This document shows positions 1 through 6,251 of a stretch of DNA of 7,984 nucleotides, one piece after another. The first letter of the stretch is position 1. The number at the start of each line of letters is the position of its first letter. The notes beneath the pieces were generated by a model that saw only the letters and a program-made list of their open reading frames with translations, was not told where the DNA came from and ran no database searches. Made by a program: the position numbers and the translations under genes. Source of the DNA: an uncultured Massilia sp. (lineage in GTDB: Bacteria > Pseudomonadota > Gammaproteobacteria > Burkholderiales > Burkholderiaceae); contig CAMPHU010000209.1 in the NCBI GenBank assembly GCA_946886065.1, forward strand, positions 1-7,984. Reading direction: 5' to 3'.

Positions 1-417
1 GCCTTGCGGGTGGTGTGCGGCTTCGACTACTTCCCAAGCAATATGTGGGATCTTGAGTGGTCGGCCATCTTCAATAACAATTGGAAGCGGCTCCACCTGT
101 CCAGGAATCAGCCCGAGGCCCTCATGCGAGCCGAATTCGTGGCTGACGCTCGCGAGCATTTGCATGCCGAGGCAGATCCCGAGCAAGGGGCGGCCGGACG
201 CTGCAAATCGCTTGATGGGCTCGATCAAGCCGCATGTTTGCAAGCCATGCATTCCGTCTTCGAAGGCCCCCACGCCAGGCAGCACGAGGCGTGCAGACGT
301 CTCGATCACCTGCGGATCGGCACTGATGGTCACCTCGGCGCCGCAATGTTCCAATGCACGGCGAACGCTGAAGAGGTTGCCGACGCCGTAATCTACGATA
401 GTTACTTGCATTTTCAT
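1..417 (-). CDS. hisH: HisH-like glutamine amidotransferase, 3' end outside window
   Basis: Read by hand from the ATG at 417, the frame is open through all 139 codons to the left edge, so roughly the last third of a typical protein of about 200 residues is missing. The N-terminus VTIVDYGVGNLFSVRRAL (5-22) is the class I glutaminase HisH signature. PGVGAF (47-52) is the oxyanion strand, and GICLGMQ (80-86) holds the nucleophile Cys82. The His and Glu of the triad lie beyond the edge. The segment IPHIAWE (123-129) replaces the HxGWN-type motif of true HisH proteins, which fits an accessory paralogue. It hydrolyses glutamine and passes ammonia through the HisF-like partner, whose stop it overlaps (ATGA at 417-414). 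A second ATG at 411 is an alternative start two codons in. Confidence 0.85.
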   Translation of the reverse strand, partial: MKMQVTIVDYGVGNLFSVRRALEHCGAEVTISADPQVIETSARLVLPGVGAFEDGMHGLQTCGLIEPIKRFAASGRPLLGICLGMQMLASVSHEFGSHEGLGLIPGQVEPLPIVIEDGRPLKIPHIAWEVVEAAHHPQG

Positions 418-1181
418 ACTGATCTGACGTGAACGCCCGCATCGCGCGCCTGTGCGCGCAATTCGGGAAGCGTAGTAAGGTTGTAATGCAAGGCGTCGGC
501 CACAGCGACGGCATCCGCTCCTGCTTCGTGGACAGCGGCGGCCAGGTCAGCCGGCTTGCCGTAGCCACCGCTGGCGATCACCGGTACGTTCACCACATCG
601 GCAATCGCCCGCGTCAAATCGAGGTCAAAACCCTTGCGCGTCCCCTCACGGTCGATCGATGTGACCAGTACTTCACCAGCGCCCAACTCGACGCCGCGGC
701 GCGCCCACTCTATCGCATCGATGCCGGTGCCTTCGCGTCCGCAATCGGTATAGACTTCCCACCGCCCTGGACCAACTGTCTTTGCCTCGATCGAGAGCAC
801 CATGCATTGGGACCCGAAGCGGCGCGCCACCTCGCTGATCAGTTCGGGACGCCGCACAGCTGCGGTATTGATCGCTACTTTGTCGGCCCCGGCACGCAGC
901 AGGTCGCTCACGTCATTGACCGAGCGGATTCCGCCGCCGACGGTCAGCGGCACAAAGACATCATGCGCGGTGCGACGCACAATGTCCTTCAGGATGCTGC
1001 GGCCATAGAGACTGGCCACGATGTCCATGTAGATCAGCTCATCGGCGCCCTGTTCGTAATACCTTCTGGCATACGCCTGCGGGTCGCCGATTACACGCAG
1101 CCCTTCCAAGTGAACACCTTTGATCAGGTTTTCACCCTTGACGTCGAGCCGGGCGATCAGTCGGACGGATTTCTTGCTCAT
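414..1181 (-). CDS. hisF: HisF-like (beta/alpha)8-barrel protein for acetamidino modification
   Basis: Encodes 255 residues, a normal HisF length. The start ATG at 1181 has no clear ribosome site and lies ten bases after the legF stop, so reinitiation is likely. Asp13 (RLDVKG) matches the first catalytic aspartate of HisF. The phosphate-binding turns VGGGI (81-85), NTAAV (105-109) and ASGGYGK (203-209) are kept. Two positions differ from the canonical cyclase as I remember it: SIEAK (130-134) has Glu where Thermotoga HisF has catalytic Asp130, and SIDREGT (176-182 region) has Glu for the second Asp. The context (PP-loop amidotransferase and HisH, no other his genes) says it is a paralogue that forms the HisF/HisH complex and channels ammonia to the sugar amidotransferase, not a histidine enzyme. 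The stop overlaps the hisH start (ATGA). Confidence 0.85.
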   Translation of the reverse strand: MSKKSVRLIARLDVKGENLIKGVHLEGLRVIGDPQAYARRYYEQGADELIYMDIVASLYGRSILKDIVRRTAHDVFVPLTVGGGIRSVNDVSDLLRAGADKVAINTAAVRRPELISEVARRFGSQCMVLSIEAKTVGPGRWEVYTDCGREGTGIDAIEWARRGVELGAGEVLVTSIDREGTRKGFDLDLTRAIADVVNVPVIASGGYGKPADLAAAVHEAGADAVAVADALHYNLTTLPELRAQARDAGVHVRSV

Positions 1182-1191
1182 AAAATTGACA

Positions 1192-1923
1192 TTACTGTTG
1201 TTGAGTTAGATCGCTTGCAACCCGGCCAGCCTGCTTACCTTCGACAATGTTGCGAAATGCCTCGAAGTCCTGGGCGGTATCGATATCGATGGAGCGCTCG
1301 CGCGGCATCCGGTAGCCGACTGTTTCGGGAGACACGAAATTGCGCGTGCGACGAAGCCAATCGATCCGAGCAATATAGATAGCGCCATTCAATGTGAAGA
1401 CAGGAGGCAGGTCCTGCCGGCGCGTGGCGCCCTCGGGTGCTGGCAAGATACTACTCAGTCTTGCATTGTCCTCGAGCCTGTACATCCAATAGGGCGACTG
1501 GTCCACTTCGCACACCGACACGCAAGCAGGGGCATTTGATTCGAGCATCAGCGCAAAGGCCAGATCGATGTCCGCGGCATTACGCATTGGCGACGTCGGC
1601 TGCAACAGAACCAGATATTCACATTGCGGAAAATGGTCCAGTGCGTGGAACACCACATCCATGGTAGCGGCCGTATCGGAAGCAAGCTCGGCCGGCCGGC
1701 GAAATGGTACCGAGCAGCCCCACGCCTGCGCCGTCGCCATGATTTCGTCGTCGTCCGAGGACAGGATGGTCTCTCCTACCAGCTGCGACGACTGCGAGGC
1801 AGCGATCGTCCATGCGATGAGTGGACGCCCGCCCGCTTCCAGAACATTTTTACGTGGCAAGCCCTTTGATCCTCCGCGCGCGGGAATCAAGGCTAATACC
1901 TTTTCTTTAGGAATGTGAAGCAT
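1192..1923 (-). CDS. legF: CMP-legionaminate synthetase (NeuA/LegF-type cytidylyltransferase)
   Basis: Encodes 243 residues from the ATG at 1923, 29 bases after the amidotransferase stop. A TTG six codons earlier (1941) is possible but has no ribosome site; GGCGGA lies six bases before the ATG. The signature IPARGGSKGLPRKN spans residues 13-26 and binds CTP. LLQPTSPMR (106-114) and the C-terminal SIDIDTAQDFE (211-221), with metal-binding aspartates, complete the CMP-sugar synthetase fold. It joins CMP from CTP to the nine-carbon acid, making the glycosyltransferase donor. Sialate (NeuA) and pseudaminate (PseF) synthetases share the fold; the choice of LegF rests on legG/legI/legH. The position between the amidotransferase and HisF genes, rather than next to legI, is notable. 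The stop (TAA) is ten bases before the next start. Confidence 0.87.
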   Translation of the reverse strand: MLHIPKEKVLALIPARGGSKGLPRKNVLEAGGRPLIAWTIAASQSSQLVGETILSSDDDEIMATAQAWGCSVPFRRPAELASDTAATMDVVFHALDHFPQCEYLVLLQPTSPMRNAADIDLAFALMLESNAPACVSVCEVDQSPYWMYRLEDNARLSSILPAPEGATRRQDLPPVFTLNGAIYIARIDWLRRTRNFVSPETVGYRMPRERSIDIDTAQDFEAFRNIVEGKQAGRVASDLTQQQ

Positions 1924-1952
1924 CGGGCGTCCGCCAGGCAATCTGAATTGAA

Positions 1953-3245
1953 TCAGGCTGGTTTATAGCGCAATTGCCATTCGTCGTCTTCGACCTTCCA
2001 AAGGTGAGGCGAACGGAACTGGTCGCAAGTCGCGAAGAATTCTTCCCGGCTCATCGAGATATAGTCCAGGAACTCTTTCTCGTAACGCGCAGGATATTCT
2101 CCTTCGTAGCGCTGCATCAGAGCGATACCTTCGTCTTTGGTAATGTGATGATTGCGGATCTCCTGCGCGGAGTCCATCATGGCGCGGCCCACACCAAACT
2201 TGATCCAGCGGGTGTAATAGAAGAAGCCGTCAACTTTATCGTCCAGGCTGTTGTATTTCGAATAGGTGCCTTCGGTGCGCACCGGGTTTGCTTCGAAACC
2301 GGTATGCTCGACCGCATAGTAGTACGCTTCCTGCGGCACCCACTTCTTGTAATAACCCAGGTATTTGAATTCGATGCCTTTCTTGTGCAAGACTTCCGGA
2401 TCCATCGGCAGGTAGCTCATCAGGTCAACGAGTGCGACGCCTTCATCCAGATATTCGCCGATCGCTTTACCACCGAGGAAAACATCGCGAATATCCTTGC
2501 CGCCCAGGTAATCGAGCGAGAAGCCTTCGCTTTCCGTTGCTTGATCCTTGCCGGCATACGAAGAGGTTTTATGGGAAACCTGCTCGCCATATTCCCCAGG
2601 CATTTCGCCGTAGAAAATCAGCGGAATATTCAGTCGCGCAGCCATTTTTGCCACAAAGGTCTTTTGCCCCAAAATGAAGGGCTGGAATGGATGCAGCAAG
2701 TGCTTCGTCGCATTGCGAGTCAACAAACGATGGATCTTGCCGTTCGGGGTATAAAGGAAGTTGTCGAATCCGCCTTTATGCAACCAGTTCTGGAAGTTCT
2801 TCCAGCCGATATCGGTGTACAGGTGCGGAGACCAGGTGACGGTCAACGGGTTCATTCCATACTTATACTTGAGCAAGTGCGACTGCATGGCGCTGTCCTT
2901 ACCGCCGCTGCCTCCAACGATGCAATCATAGCTGCCGTCGTTCTTACGGTAGCGGTCGCACAGCTCGATCAACTCGCGTTCGCGCTCTTCCCAGTCGATC
3001 TCGCCGGTTTCCTTCAGTTCATTGAAGCGGCAGGCATGGCATACACCGTTTTCATCGAAGCTGAGCGTCGTCTTCTTCGAATCCTTACTGTGGGCATATT
3101 CATTGCTCGACATTGGCTGCTGGTTCGACATATTGCACTTCGTGCAGAACTGCACGTGGCGCGGCAAGCCGTACAATACATCCAGCTCAGACTCCGGCTT
3201 GCTAAACCTGGAGAGATCAACATCCTTGCTTGGTCCGATTTTCAT
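1953..3245 (-). CDS. N-acetyl sugar amidotransferase (PseA/WbpG/WbuX family)
   Basis: Encodes 430 residues from the ATG at 3245; an in-frame ATG at 3266 would add seven residues but lacks a ribosome site. Two CxxC pairs, Cys34/Cys37 (FCTKCNMSNQQP) and Cys69/Cys72 (GVCHACRF), look like a four-cysteine metal site. GGSGGKDS at 111-118 is the PP-loop ATP-binding motif used to adenylate a carbonyl oxygen before ammonia attack. Family members (PseA in Campylobacter, WbpG in Pseudomonas aeruginosa O-antigen synthesis) convert a sugar N-acetyl group to acetamidino. HisF- and HisH-like genes lie downstream in the same block, as expected for the ammonia supply. Next to legC/G/I/H the likely substrate is legionaminic acid or its CMP form; C5 or C7 cannot be told from sequence. 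The gene is clearly poorer in GC than its right-hand neighbours (29 of 60 in each of two lines counted), a sign of separate origin. Confidence 0.87.
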   Translation of the reverse strand: MKIGPSKDVDLSRFSKPESELDVLYGLPRHVQFCTKCNMSNQQPMSSNEYAHSKDSKKTTLSFDENGVCHACRFNELKETGEIDWEERERELIELCDRYRKNDGSYDCIVGGSGGKDSAMQSHLLKYKYGMNPLTVTWSPHLYTDIGWKNFQNWLHKGGFDNFLYTPNGKIHRLLTRNATKHLLHPFQPFILGQKTFVAKMAARLNIPLIFYGEMPGEYGEQVSHKTSSYAGKDQATESEGFSLDYLGGKDIRDVFLGGKAIGEYLDEGVALVDLMSYLPMDPEVLHKKGIEFKYLGYYKKWVPQEAYYYAVEHTGFEANPVRTEGTYSKYNSLDDKVDGFFYYTRWIKFGVGRAMMDSAQEIRNHHITKDEGIALMQRYEGEYPARYEKEFLDYISMSREEFFATCDQFRSPHLWKVEDDEWQLRYKPA

Positions 3246-3252
3246 GTTTAAG

Positions 3253-3258
3253 TCCTTA
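3253..3258 (-). promoter_or_regulatory. Ribosome binding site that sets the amidotransferase start
   Basis: TAAGGA on the minus strand, with seven bases between it and the ATG at 3245. This is the clearest Shine-Dalgarno match in the window. The in-frame ATG at 3266 lies upstream of this site and has no comparable motif before it, so 3245 is the preferred start. Confidence 0.7.
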
Positions 3259-3312
3259 GTTTGCATTCATTGCAGCACTACTTGCAAAGTTAGCAGTGTT
3301 CAAAAATCATTA

Positions 3313-3408
3313 GCCAGCCTGCCAAGATCCGGCACAGTTTGTGCTTAAGTAATCGACGATTTTACCATCGCGACTACGGCTGTGCCAGCCAGTCTTGGCC
3401 TGCCCGGC
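3313..3408 (-). repeat. 96-base three-tier imperfect inverted repeat between ptmE and the amidotransferase gene
   Basis: On the minus strand the two halves of this stretch pair in three nested blocks around the six-base loop 3361-3366. The inner block is 3367-3377 with 3349-3360 (11 pairs, one G-U, one bulge). The middle block is 3380-3386 with 3331-3337 (7 perfect pairs, GGCACAG/CTGTGCC). The outer block is 3393-3399 with 3321-3327 (7 perfect pairs, GCCAAGA/TCTTGGC), extended by short GC pairs to 3408/3313. Internal loops separate the blocks. A run of five T (3306-3302) follows the right arm after six bases, so it may act as an untypical terminator or attenuator after ptmE, or it may be a palindromic intergenic element. 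The pairing is seen directly; its role is unknown. Confidence 0.6.
3359..3388 (-). promoter_or_regulatory. Possible sigma-70 promoter with extended -10 for the left gene block
   Basis: The minus strand reads TGGTAAAAT at 3367-3359, which is an extended -10 with TAAAAT (five of six consensus bases). An 18-base spacer separates it from CTGGCA at 3388-3383, a weak -35 (four of six). Transcription would begin near 3352, giving a leader of about 107 bases before the amidotransferase start. It is the best candidate I found in the gap. It overlaps the loop and arms of the inverted repeat, so the match may be fortuitous. Confidence 0.3.
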
Positions 3409-3469
3409 ACCCGCTGTCTCATTTTTCGAGAAGCCTTCCTTGGCCTTGAGCGACCGGCAACGTGCGGGT

Positions 3470-4519
3470 TTACGAGAAGATCTCGCCAAAATCGCGATTG
3501 GCGCGTTCGAAATCAGGGAGACGTCCGATATCCAGCCAATAACCATTCATGCGGTGACACCTGGTCATCATGTTGTTTGCGACCATCGCATCAAACAGTG
3601 AAGGCATATCGAAAAACTGATCATTCGGCACCAGTTCGAGCGCTTGCGGCGACAAAACATACATCCCCGCGCTGACAGTGAACCGATGGACTGGTTTTTC
3701 CTGGATCGACTGGATGCGTCCATCCTTCTCAACCACCACGCCGAACGGCACTTGCATCTCGTATTCGCGCACGCCCATGGTGCCGTCGGCCCCGGTCTCG
3801 ATATGCTGATCGACCATGTCGGCAAAATTTGCTTTGGTAAGCAAGTCGGCATTGGTAACGAAAAATGGTGACGTCGGCCGCTCTGGCAGCAGGCTCAGCG
3901 CTCCGGCAGTGCCCATTCGCTTGGTTTCGCGCAAGTATTGCACTTCCACGCCAAGCTGCGCCCCGTTGCCGAAATGCTCCTCGATCTGTTCGGCCTTATA
4001 GTTCACTGCAAGGTAAAACTTGTGAAAACCCTGGTCGGCATAAGCTCGCACGATAGTTTCCAGTAGTGGTCGCGAGCCAACCTTGAGCATGGGTTTGGGC
4101 GTGTCCTGGGTCAGTTCACGCAGCCGGCTGCCAAGACCGCCGGCCATGATGACGACAGCCTCGTCCCGTTTTGGCGCGGAAAGAAAGTCGTCAACCGTCT
4201 CGAGACCAACCACAAGGCCCTCGCTGTTCAGGACTGGGAGCTGATGCAAGGCACTTCGGCGCATTTTGGCCAAGCGTGCATGGCGGTCGTCTTCATCGCG
4301 CACGGTTGTCGGGGTCGGATGCATCACTTCGTGTACCAGCGAATTCAAGGTCTTTCCTTCAAGCAGAGCCCGCCGTATATCGCCATCGCTGACCGTGCCC
4401 AACAGGCGGCGCGACTCGTCCACCACCAATGCGATCTGGCAGCCGACCTGATTGATCGTCTCAAGTGCGGCCCGTACAGTGGTGGTCGGCCTGATCAGAG
4501 CATTTTCCCAACTCTTCAT
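3470..4519 (-). CDS. ptmE: PtmE-like hexosamine-1-phosphate guanylyltransferase with N-terminal CBS pair
   Basis: Encodes 349 residues. The ATG at 4519 overlaps the legH stop (ATGA) and has a fair ribosome site, GGAAAG, six bases upstream. Residues about 5-115 form a CBS-domain pair (GTVSDGDIRRALLEG at 41-55; a second copy around 67-113). Residues about 121-345 form a sugar nucleotidyltransferase: AGGLGSRLRELTQDTPKPM (126-144) is the nucleotide-binding signature, VTNAD (221-225) carries the likely metal-binding Asp225, and GYWLDIG (326-332) closes the fold. This CBS-plus-transferase arrangement matches PtmE, which forms the GDP-hexosamine that starts the Campylobacter legionaminate route. The CBS pair could sense a nucleotide, but nothing here shows which. 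A mannose- or heptose-1-phosphate guanylyltransferase is the main alternative. Composition is intermediate (36 G+C in the 60 bases from 3901). It ends the coupled run and is followed by a 224-base gap. Confidence 0.8.
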   Translation of the reverse strand: MKSWENALIRPTTTVRAALETINQVGCQIALVVDESRRLLGTVSDGDIRRALLEGKTLNSLVHEVMHPTPTTVRDEDDRHARLAKMRRSALHQLPVLNSEGLVVGLETVDDFLSAPKRDEAVVIMAGGLGSRLRELTQDTPKPMLKVGSRPLLETIVRAYADQGFHKFYLAVNYKAEQIEEHFGNGAQLGVEVQYLRETKRMGTAGALSLLPERPTSPFFVTNADLLTKANFADMVDQHIETGADGTMGVREYEMQVPFGVVVEKDGRIQSIQEKPVHRFTVSAGMYVLSPQALELVPNDQFFDMPSLFDAMVANNMMTRCHRMNGYWLDIGRLPDFERANRDFGEIFS

Positions 4520-5166
4520 ACTTTTCTTTCCAATTCTTGTGCCGGAATCCCGACCAGGGTTCCGTCTCCGGCGAAATTCCTGACGACCACCGCGCCTGCG
4601 CCGATGAGGGTCGTCGGTCCCAACACGACGCCCTGCCGTACGACGGCGCCCGCGCCGACATGGCTTACGGCGCCCACTTCCGTATTTCCACAAAGCAGGG
4701 CACGCGGAGCGATGTGGCTCCAGATACCGACTTTGGCATCGTGCTCGATCACCGCCCCGGTATTGACAACGGCTCCCCTGCCGACCGTTGCGCCTGGCTG
4801 CACGATGCAGCAGGCCATCAACTGAACCGACGCCCCCAGGTGCGCGAACGGCGACACCACGGCAGAAGGGTGCACCACGCTGCAGAAGCGCCAGCCCTGC
4901 CCCTCCAGCATTTCCTGCACGCGGCGGCGCAGCGGCTGCTGAGAACCACCCAGGCTACCCATGCCGTTGGCCAGCTCGACCTCATTTGGACTGTAGTGCG
5001 CCAGGACGTCGTCGTCACCGAGCACCGGCAGTCCGCACAGGCGGCCATCGTGACGCGCCGGCGCCGGGTCGGTGAAGCCAAGCACGACGCGGCCGGACGC
5101 CAGCAGGGCGTCGGCGACCACGCTAGCATGGCCACCGGCGCCGATCACGATCACGGGCAGCGTCAT
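4516..5166 (-). CDS. legH: LegH-like sugar N-acetyltransferase (PglD/NeuD family, left-handed beta-helix)
   Basis: Encodes 216 residues. The ATG at 5166 overlaps the legI stop (ATGA) and begins with the family's short nucleotide-sugar-binding fold: VIVIGAGGHA at residues 5-14, then GLPVLGDDD (45-53). From about residue 99 to the end it shows hexapeptide-repeat periodicity of a left-handed beta-helix, ending in the typical GIPA (207-210). His142, in the sequence VIEHDAKVG, aligns with the catalytic histidine of PglD. The expected reaction is acetyl-CoA-dependent N-acetylation of the 4-amino group made by LegC, which fits the gene order. PglD (bacillosamine) and NeuD (sialate O-acetylation) have the same architecture, so the substrate is inferred from the neighbours. 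The reading frame upstream to 5508 lies inside legI and is not used. Confidence 0.85.
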   Translation of the reverse strand: MTLPVIVIGAGGHASVVADALLASGRVVLGFTDPAPARHDGRLCGLPVLGDDDVLAHYSPNEVELANGMGSLGGSQQPLRRRVQEMLEGQGWRFCSVVHPSAVVSPFAHLGASVQLMACCIVQPGATVGRGAVVNTGAVIEHDAKVGIWSHIAPRALLCGNTEVGAVSHVGAGAVVRQGVVLGPTTLIGAGAVVVRNFAGDGTLVGIPAQELERKV

Positions 5167-6251
5167 GGCTCGATCAACTCGTCCTGGGCGTAGTCGCGCG
5201 CGGCGGTGCGGCCGACCAGCGACCAGGTGTCCAGCGGCGAGATGCCGGTGCCGGGACGCTTGGCGCCCAGCATGTCCTCGCCGATCGTTTCGCCCTTGCG
5301 GATCGGGCGCGCCGCCACCACGCTGCGGCGGGCGATGGCGCGGTTCGGCACCTCCTGCCCGCGCGGTTGCTTGACCGAAGAGCCAAGCGCCTGTTCGACG
5401 TTGCGGATCGAGGTCACCATCTGCTTGAGCTCGCCCGGCTCGAGCGAGGCCGCATGGTCCGGCCCCGGCAGCGTGCGGTCGAGGGTGAAGTGCTTCTCGA
5501 TGATGCATGCGCCGCGCGCCACCGCCGCGATCGACACTTCCATGCCCAGCGTATGGTCGGAATAGCCGACCGGCAGGCCGAAGGCGGCGGCCATGGTGTC
5601 CATCGCGCGCAGGTTGACGCTGGCGGCCGGCGCCGGGTATTCGGTCACGCAGTGCAGCAGGGTGACGAAGCGCGCCAGCTCGGCCTGCCCTTCGGCACTG
5701 GCGTAGGCGGCCTCGAAATCGGCGCTCCCGCGCGGCGTACCGCCGCCCAGCAGGCCGAAAGCAATCACCCCCAATGCCTGCTCGATGTCCGCCAGCGTCG
5801 CCATGCCGGTCGAGACGATCAGCGGCTGGCGCAGGCGGGCAGCCTGCAGCAGCAGGGGCGCGCAGGTCAGGTCGCCGGACGGGATTTTAATGGCCGGCAT
5901 GTTGAGCGCGGCCAGCATGGCCAGGCTCTCGGCATCGAAGCCGGTGGACATGAAGCGGATGCGGCGCCGGGCGCAATGCGCCAGCAGGGCTTCGTGGTCC
6001 GCAGGCGACAGTTCCAGGCGGCGCAGCATCTCGAGCTGCGAGCCGCCTTCCTTGGTGTTCGTGACCTGGTAGTCGGCCTTGGCCGCCTGGGGCGTGACCA
6101 GGGCTTCGGCCTTGAAGGTCTGGAACTTGACGACGTCGGCGCCCGCCTCGGCGGCGGCGTCGACGAGCTGCAACGCCAGCTCGAGCGAGCCGTTATGGTT
6201 GACGCCTGCCTCGGCGATGATAAAGACGGGTTTGTGCACGATCGGATTCAC
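5163..6251 (-). CDS. legI: N,N'-diacetyllegionaminate synthase (NeuB family, with SAF domain)
   Basis: Encodes 362 residues. The GTG start at 6251 overlaps the legG stop (GTGA) and directly precedes IAEAGVNHNG (residues 12-21), the NeuB N-terminal signature; the frame upstream to 6677 is a shadow of legG. The TIM-barrel domain shows KFQTF (42-46), KIPSGD (122-127), STGM (147-150), HCVTEYPAP (200-208), GYSDHT (229-234) and EKHFTLD (252-258). His233 and His254 match the metal-binding histidines known in meningococcal NeuB, with the same spacing. Residues about 305-362 form the SAF (antifreeze-like) domain found in sialate-type synthases. A Gly/Ala-rich insertion at about 161-190 is common in LegI-type members. 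The enzyme condenses phosphoenolpyruvate with the six-carbon product of LegG to give the nine-carbon acid. The stop overlaps the legH start (ATGA). A sialate or pseudaminate synthase is less likely given the LegG and LegH neighbours. Confidence 0.92.
   Translation of the reverse strand: MNPIVHKPVFIIAEAGVNHNGSLELALQLVDAAAEAGADVVKFQTFKAEALVTPQAAKADYQVTNTKEGGSQLEMLRRLELSPADHEALLAHCARRRIRFMSTGFDAESLAMLAALNMPAIKIPSGDLTCAPLLLQAARLRQPLIVSTGMATLADIEQALGVIAFGLLGGGTPRGSADFEAAYASAEGQAELARFVTLLHCVTEYPAPAASVNLRAMDTMAAAFGLPVGYSDHTLGMEVSIAAVARGACIIEKHFTLDRTLPGPDHAASLEPGELKQMVTSIRNVEQALGSSVKQPRGQEVPNRAIARRSVVAARPIRKGETIGEDMLGAKRPGTGISPLDTWSLVGRTAARDYAQDELIEP

Noticed and set aside
1..1181. HisF and HisH read as true histidine biosynthesis genes.
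   Set aside because: No other his gene is near, they follow a sugar amidotransferase and legF in one block, and both differ from canonical motifs.
1974..3251. Plus-strand open frame of 425 codons spanning nearly all of the amidotransferase gene.
   Set aside because: The minus strand carries the CxxC pairs and the PP-loop; the antisense product has no recognisable family features and runs in mirror of the real gene.
3261..3286. Three copies of TTGCA (plus strand) just upstream of the amidotransferase start.
   Set aside because: Five-base units at uneven spacing (12 and 9 bases) are too short to call an operator.
3373..3388. Sigma-54-like match on the minus strand, TGGCACA then TAGT.
   Set aside because: The -24 half is perfect, but the -12 half lacks the required GC (TAGT instead of TTGC), and the -24 bases are already part of the palindrome.
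3310..3546. Minus-strand 78-codon frame from the end of ptmE into the gap, ending in a Cys-containing tail.
   Set aside because: It begins out of frame inside ptmE and then reads through the palindrome, and I recognise no protein family. A remnant of a lost gene cannot be excluded, but the sequence does not support one.
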